Source: Fusibacillus kribbianus
Lineage (GTDB): Bacteria > Bacillota > Clostridia > Lachnospirales > Lachnospiraceae
Length of the DNA stretch: 50,811 bases
NCBI RefSeq assembly: GCF_030053595.1
Contig: NZ_JASGBQ010000022.1
Coordinates: 1 to 50,811, forward strand
Direction of reading: 5' to 3'
Shown: piece after piece, positions 50,745 to 50,811 of the stretch
Numbering within the stretch: position 1 is the first letter of the stretch
Layout: each line of letters opens with the position of its first letter
Position numbers and translations under genes: made by a program
The notes under the pieces: model-generated
Database searches by the model: none
Seen by the model: the letters and a program-made list of their open reading frames with translations, nothing else
Told to the model about the DNA's origin: nothing

Positions 50745-50811
50745 GGATAAGCCCTCGACCGATTAGTAACAGTCAGCTCCATACATTACTGTACTTCCAC
50801 CTCTGTCCTAT
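50745..50811 (-). rRNA. 23S rRNA, 3' end (cut by the window edge)
   Basis: The minus strand ends with the conserved 23S tail (TGTTACTAATCGGTCGAGGG, then CTTATCC). Only the last 67 or so bases are in the window; the exact 3' base is approximate. Confidence 0.88.

Overview
The window looks like the chromosome of an anaerobic, commensal-type Clostridia, most likely a Lachnospiraceae. The signs are a class III (glycyl-radical) ribonucleotide reductase, an amino-acid-fermenter style glutamate dehydrogenase, a rubredoxin-first (reverse) rubrerythrin with PerR, a sorting signal of the SPxTG type, many MacB/FtsX-type ABC systems, strong AGGAGG ribosome binding sites and consensus TTGACA/TATAAT promoters. 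The family assignment is inference. The host part reads GC-rich; bases 141-12660 are visibly more A/T-rich.

Region 1 (141-12660) is a complete Tn7-like transposon. It starts with TGT and ends with ACA, carries arrayed TnsB-type boxes at both ends, and is flanked by an exact 5-bp duplication, TAACA (136-140 and 12661-12665). It sits 15 bp past the stop codon of nrdD (anaerobic ribonucleotide reductase), much as Tn7 sits just past glmS. Genes run leftward: tnsA, tnsB, tnsC and a tniQ/tnsD-type selector with extra zinc ribbons and two C-terminal helicase-associated (HA) repeats. The cargo is a restriction-modification operon: an M subunit, an NPPY methylase half, a GIY-YIG/helicase protein ending in the other methylase half, and a ribbon-helix-helix protein. 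No tnsE, Cas genes or CRISPR were seen. The putative former nrdD terminator now lies outside the far (left) end, at 72-91.

Region 2 (12676-25384) is host metabolism. It holds nrdD with tandem NrdR-like boxes, malic enzyme, a membrane-tethered endonuclease/exonuclease/phosphatase-family protein, a class II aldolase diverging from a DeoR-type regulator, gdhA, and a leftward six-gene cluster: S1-domain protein, small alarmone synthetase, RmlD-like reductase, dicarboxylate/amino acid symporter and two paralogous small membrane proteins.

Region 3 (25618-38575) holds two ABC efflux or remodelling systems. One has two HlyD/MacA adaptors, an ATPase and a MacB permease. The other has an ATPase and a 1198-residue FtsX-type permease with a very long coiled coil, preceded by a HAD phosphatase. 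Between them is a Na/Pi symporter-HD protein pair behind a probable PhoP box.

Region 4 (38742-50240) holds a PfkB sugar kinase, an XRE regulator, a rightward set (Ser/Thr kinase, zinc-ribbon/beta-helix membrane protein, large cell-wall protein), an oxygen-defence cluster (PerR, rubrerythrin, a rubredoxin broken by an in-frame amber codon, a small CxxC/CC metal protein), a four-helix-bundle protein and a serine beta-lactamase-family hydrolase. Region 5 (50373-50811) is the tail of an rRNA operon: 23S 3' end, then tRNA-Asn, tRNA-Glu and tRNA-Cys with their own promoter and terminator, and no 5S gene in between.

The most interesting object is the nrdD-targeting Tn7-like element with its split-methylase defence cargo.
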